Assembly (NCBI GenBank): GCA_018433085.1
Contig: JAHDRW010000008.1
Span: forward strand, 248,001-312,000
DNA from: Deltaproteobacteria bacterium
Lineage (GTDB): Bacteria; Desulfobacterota; Desulfomonilia; UBA1062
Direction: 5' to 3'
Length of the DNA stretch: 64,000 nt
The translations under genes were made by a program, and so were the position numbers. The notes beneath the pieces were generated by a model. The model was not told the origin of the DNA and made no database searches. It saw only the letters and a program-made list of their open reading frames with translations. Below are positions 60,804 through 64,000 of the stretch, piece after piece; within the stretch, counting starts at the first letter, position 1; every line of letters begins with the position of its first letter.

Positions 60804-62012
60804 CTAAAGGTCTTTGCCCACGACGTTTTCCCACAGGATCGCGCCGCCCATCCCCAGACCCACGCACATGGTGGTGAGCCCGTACTTTGCCTTGGGGTTC
60901 ATCTCGAAATCCTGGGCCAGCTGCATGCTGAGACGCACGCCCGAGCTCGCCAGGGGATGCCCCACCGCGATGGTGCCGCCGTATGGGTTGAGTCTGGGGT
61001 CTTCAGGCAGCTTCATGCCGAAGTGCTTCATGAAACCCACGGCCTGCACGGCAAAGGCCTCGTTGAGCTCGATGATGTCGAGGTCGTCGAACTTCATGCC
61101 GGTGCGCTTGAGCACCTTCTCGGTTGCCGGGACCGGGCCCCACCCCATAACGGTGGGATCCACGCCCACGAAGGCCCCGCCGATGTAGCGCATCTTGGGT
61201 TTGATGCCCAGCTCCTTGCACTTGGCCCCGGACATGATAAGGGATACGCAGGCGCCGTCGTTCAAGCCGGAGGAATTGCCCGCCGTGACCTTGCCCGCCT
61301 TTTTGAAGGGGGTCTTCAGATTTCTCATGCCCTCTATGGTCGCACCCCTGCGGGCCTGCTGGTCCTTGTTGGCCACGACCCAGCCGTTGGGGGTGAACAC
61401 GGCCATGTTCACGCAGTGCTTGTCATAGTAGCCCTTGTCCAGGCTCTCGAAATACCTGTTTGTCACCCGCAGGGCATACTGGTCAGACTCCTCCTTGCTC
61501 ACGGTCTGCTCGCCCTGCTCAGGCATCCAGTCGTGCAGCTTCTCGGCCGTGACGCCCATGTTGAAGTACTTGGGCTCCACCATCTTCTCGGTGACGATCC
61601 TTGGGTTGGGATCGGCCCCGGCACCCATGGGGTGATGGGCCATGTGCTCGACGCCGCCCGCGATGATGATGTCGGCGGAATTGGTCATGATGAACGATGC
61701 GCCTATCGCCTGGCAGGTCATCCCGCCCGCGCACATCCTGTCCACGGAAACACCGGCGACCTTATCCGGGAGGCCTGCGGTGAAAACGGTGGTGCGACCC
61801 ATGGTGGTTCCCTGATCGCCCACCTGGGTGGTTGCGCCCCATATGTTGTCGTCCACCTCGTCCCAGGGTACCGTGGGGTTTCTCCTGAAGAGCTCCTTCA
61901 TGACCTTGGTGACCATGTCGTCGGCGCGGGTGGTCCAGTAGAACCCATCGGGCCTCGACTTGCCGAACCAGGTACGTACGCCGTCTACAAAATAGGCATC
62001 TCTTAAATCCAT
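60804..62012 (-). CDS. acetyl-CoA C-acyltransferase (thiolase, FadA type)
   Basis: A 402-residue thiolase. Catalytic residues are Cys94 (DRMCAGGMT), His352 (AVGHPLASSG) and Cys383 (TMCVGLGMGG), with NEAFA at 317-321. It cleaves 3-ketoacyl-CoA to acetyl-CoA at the end of each beta-oxidation round, or condenses acetyl-CoA in reverse as PHA precursor supply. First gene of the two-gene operon, with AGGAGGG before the ATG and a good promoter at 62117. Confidence 0.94.
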   Translation of the reverse strand: MDLRDAYFVDGVRTWFGKSRPDGFYWTTRADDMVTKVMKELFRRNPTVPWDEVDDNIWGATTQVGDQGTTMGRTTVFTAGLPDKVAGVSVDRMCAGGMTCQAIGASFIMTNSADIIIAGGVEHMAHHPMGAGADPNPRIVTEKMVEPKYFNMGVTAEKLHDWMPEQGEQTVSKEESDQYALRVTNRYFESLDKGYYDKHCVNMAVFTPNGWVVANKDQQARRGATIEGMRNLKTPFKKAGKVTAGNSSGLNDGACVSLIMSGAKCKELGIKPKMRYIGGAFVGVDPTVMGWGPVPATEKVLKRTGMKFDDLDIIELNEAFAVQAVGFMKHFGMKLPEDPRLNPYGGTIAVGHPLASSGVRLSMQLAQDFEMNPKAKYGLTTMCVGLGMGGAILWENVVGKDL

Positions 62013-62384
62013 ATTACCCTCCTTCTTAGGATATTCCGTCGCCTTGCCTTTATCCCTGTAGAGACTGTGGACAGCCTGAAGATCTGACTATTTCAAGCTG
62101 TTTTGAGTAATTACGAGATATACTCCCGGGAGAAGACAGGTGTCAAGGCAATTCTGAATGACGGCTCATTTTTGACTGCCGGATCGGCTGCCTGGACAAG
62201 CCGGCATGGGACGGTGTTCGTAGCTTTCACACGAGAGCGGGAAGAATTTATCTATGCAATTTCATGACTTAACTAATCAGATATTGTACTGGTCAACGAT
62301 CGTCTTATTTTATCCGCTCTCTAAGCCGCTTCTGTGATGGCCTCAGGGGAGGAACCCGCTTCCGCCAGGCTGCCGGGGCATCGG
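62013..62384. other. 372-base gap upstream of fadBA
   Basis: No gene on either strand. It holds the fadBA promoter at 62117-62146. The part next to the cyclase stop codon (62300-62384) shows no clear T-tailed hairpin. Confidence 0.5.
62117..62146 (-). promoter_or_regulatory. sigma-70 promoter of the fadBA operon
   Basis: On the minus strand TTGACA (62146-62141), 18 bases, TATATC (62122-62117). The leader would be about 98 bases. No copy of the 14-bp AACGAACGTTCGTT palindrome is found here, so regulation probably differs from the kinase operon. Confidence 0.6.
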
Positions 62385-63653
62385 CTACCGTGAATCTTCC
62401 TCCAGGAGAGGGGTCCTGTCATGATATAAGACCTTCATGGGATTTACATCCCGTTCGATGCCTTTGACACGGATCGTCCCCATGGGCTCGAAGCTCATCG
62501 CGATTCCTGATTCCTCGGGAATCATCTCCTTGGTGATGCTGGAGATAATGATTTCTCCCGGCATGCTCACGGACTCGAGTCTCTGGGCGAGATTCACCGG
62601 TTCGCCTATCACGGTGTAGTTCATCTGGTTCTTCGTCCCGATGTTCCCGGCCAGAACCACGCCGGAGGCGATCCCCACGCCTACGTCAATCGGGAAGAGT
62701 CCGTCGCTCTGGAGTTTCTTCTTCAGGGCCTTCATTCCCAGCTGAATGTCCACTGCGCACGCTATGGCCCTCACCGGGTCACGGTCGTCCGGGTCGGGGA
62801 TCCCGAAAACGGCCATGACGCCGTCTCCAAGAAATTTGTCGAGCATTCCCCCGTGCTTGAAGATGATGGGCACGACGGTGGCAAAGAACCGGTTCAGAAC
62901 CTCCACCACGTCCTCCACCGTGTGTTTCTCCACCAGCGAGGTGAATCCCGAGATGTCGGCAAACACGATGCTCACCATTTTTCTCTGCCCGCCCAGCCCG
63001 GTCATGCGCTCGTCCGCAACCAGTCGTTCCGCGAGGCCCGGAGAAAAATATCTGCCGAGATTCATCCGCTTCTTCTCCAGATCGAGCAGGTCTTGATACG
63101 TCCTTACCAGGGATGCCGTAATGGAGAGCTGGTCGGCAATGAGCTCGAAAAACCGCAGATCGTTGGGTCCGAAGGAGCTGGCCACGTTGTCTCGGAAATT
63201 TATCACCCCGATGCAGCTTCCTTCGGAGATGATGGGCACGCAGGCGAGCGACCCCTTCTGATTCGTCCCCCGGTTGGAGAAGTTCGGATCTTTGGTGACA
63301 TCCGGGATATAGAGGGTTCGGCCGGTTTCAAGAACCTTTCCCGCCACCCCTTCGCCTTTTTTCAGCAGGATGGGGGGCCTCTTGGGCGAATCGCCGCGCA
63401 TGGAGGCACTCACCACATAGAGCTGCTGGGTATCTTCATCGATGAGCATCACCGAGACGCTGAAGATGCCCGTTGCCTGCTTGATGATATCGAGCTGTCC
63501 GATAAAGAGCTGGTTCCAGTGGGCGAGGCTTGCACCTTTGAGCGCATCTCCCAGCTCCTTGAGCAAAGAGAGCTCTGCGATTTTCTGTTCGTATCCCTCT
63601 TCCAGGGATACGATACGCTCTTTGAGAACGGTCTCGATGTCCGGGTTGATCAT
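62385..63653 (-). CDS. GAF domain - class III adenylate/guanylate cyclase
   Basis: A 422-residue signalling enzyme. A coiled coil (1-45) leads to a GAF domain (~50-190, with SLACVPIISEGSCIGVINFRD), then the cyclase domain (~235-400). VSIVFADISGFTS supplies one metal Asp and FLGDGVMAVFG the other; NYTVIGEPVNLAQRLE holds the transition-state Asn and Arg. The Lys in DKFLGDG and the Thr in NYTVIG fit ATP rather than GTP. No membrane segment. It overlaps the HDOD gene by four bases. Confidence 0.85.
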   Translation of the reverse strand: MINPDIETVLKERIVSLEEGYEQKIAELSLLKELGDALKGASLAHWNQLFIGQLDIIKQATGIFSVSVMLIDEDTQQLYVVSASMRGDSPKRPPILLKKGEGVAGKVLETGRTLYIPDVTKDPNFSNRGTNQKGSLACVPIISEGSCIGVINFRDNVASSFGPNDLRFFELIADQLSITASLVRTYQDLLDLEKKRMNLGRYFSPGLAERLVADERMTGLGGQRKMVSIVFADISGFTSLVEKHTVEDVVEVLNRFFATVVPIIFKHGGMLDKFLGDGVMAVFGIPDPDDRDPVRAIACAVDIQLGMKALKKKLQSDGLFPIDVGVGIASGVVLAGNIGTKNQMNYTVIGEPVNLAQRLESVSMPGEIIISSITKEMIPEESGIAMSFEPMGTIRVKGIERDVNPMKVLYHDRTPLLEEDSR

Positions 63654-64000
63654 TTTTCTGCTTCCAGTATCGTCTTGACCCGTTGAACGATCTCTCCTGC
63701 GGTCTGGGAGAGCACGTCCTGTGAAATGGCCGGCCCCTTTCGCTCGGAGAGATAGGTCACCGCCGCACTGTTGACCCGTGCCAGATCGATACCCCCGCAA
63801 TGCGCCAGGACATCGGCGAGATGCACCGTGACTGCGAGCGACATGTCCCGTGCCTTGGAGGGCAGATGGTGGCTCATGAGCCCGTCGACGATCGCCTCGG
63901 GCAGGTTCCACCGCTCGGCTATGTATCCCCCCATCTCGGCATGGGATATGCCCGAGTCGATCTCCTCGCCGGCAAGGTCCTCCAGCGAGGCAGGCCCTGA
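63650..64000 (-). CDS. HDOD domain protein, C-terminal part
   Basis: The last ~116 residues of a protein that continues past the right edge. HAEMGGYIAERWNLPEAIVDGLMSHH is split here into its visible elements: HAEMGGYIAERW, then LPEAIVDGL and SHH, the end of an HDOD domain, and TVHLADVLAHCGG follows. HDOD proteins are signalling modules of mostly unknown output. The stop overlaps the start of the cyclase gene, so the two are probably functional partners. Confidence 0.8.
   Translation of the reverse strand, partial: SGPASLEDLAGEEIDSGISHAEMGGYIAERWNLPEAIVDGLMSHHLPSKARDMSLAVTVHLADVLAHCGGIDLARVNSAAVTYLSERKGPAISQDVLSQTAGEIVQRVKTILEAEK

Noticed and set aside
1-64000. CRISPR arrays, prophage, transposase genes, rRNA
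   Set aside because: No direct-repeat array, integrase, transposase or rRNA sequence was seen on either strand.

Overview
The window is GC-rich, gene-dense bacterial chromosome with no visible insertion sequence, phage gene or CRISPR array. Gene content points to the Desulfobacterota (former Deltaproteobacteria), probably an anaerobic or syntrophic fatty-acid degrader. The pointers are a class III PHA synthase (phaE-phaC), several beta-oxidation enzymes with ETF, heterodisulfide-reductase-like CCG iron-sulfur proteins, rubrerythrin, and a yggT-divIVA-DUF167 cluster. The assignment rests on gene style only; no rRNA is present.

Layout. 1-2.0 kb (minus): ModE-like regulator, pgpA, cinA, thpR (cut by the window edge). 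2.1-4.7 kb (plus): asnS, then a UPF0282-like metallo-beta-lactamase protein with an extra cysteine module. A tRNA-Gly(GCC) with its own promoter follows. 5.4-15.1 kb is a polyhydroxyalkanoate (PHA) locus: phaE, phaC, a twin-GAF protein and a phaJ-like hydratase on plus; a PhaE-like protein, a large PhaC-like hydrolase and three short phasin-like paralogues on minus; phaR on plus; a third PhaC/PhaZ-like hydrolase on minus. Three copies of a TTGC-N3-GYAA element lie in the two control regions flanking phaR.

15.5-24.9 kb is a nine-gene minus-strand run: histidine phosphatase, acyl-CoA dehydrogenase, TetR, APH-type kinase, SDR, 3-hydroxyacyl-CoA dehydrogenase, and CCG Fe-S protein / FAD oxidase / CCG Fe-S protein. 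Divergent from it on plus are etfB, etfA and a gamma-carbonic-anhydrase-like protein. A perfect 14-bp palindrome sits between the two promoters. Kinase + dehydrogenase + SDR matches the logic of 4-hydroxyacyl-CoA (levulinate, LvaACD; mammalian ACAD10/11) catabolism, so this is the best candidate for an undescribed system here.

27.4-32.1 kb carries redox and oxidative-stress genes: peroxiredoxin, DsbA-like protein, rubrerythrin, a broken perR-like gene, flavodoxin, thioredoxin, CcdA and TlpA. 32.1-37.9 kb: a MetH lacking its reactivation domain plus a separately encoded reactivation-domain protein, an NDP-forming acyl-CoA ligase alpha subunit and a ketopantoate reductase. 38-47 kb: B12-binding radical SAM, PilZ, moaA, a DUF364 protein, a frameshifted ogt-like gene, a MinD/FlhG ATPase and smc. 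47-58.5 kb: amidase, yggT-divIVA-DUF167, a CBS-ACT protein, a tRNA nucleotidyltransferase family protein, then hisD-murA-prmC-prfA-rpmE-rho. 58.7-62.0 kb: a fadBA-type operon bounded by a clear promoter and a clear terminator. 62.4-64 kb: a GAF-class III cyclase and the end of an HDOD protein.

Taken together, beta-oxidation (fadBA, acyl-CoA dehydrogenase, ETF) would make crotonyl- and hydroxyacyl-CoA. The phaJ-like hydratase can turn enoyl-CoA into (R)-hydroxyacyl-CoA for PhaEC. The kinase/dehydrogenase operon could bring 4-hydroxy or 4-oxo acids into the same pool. All functional links are inferred from sequence motifs and gene order.
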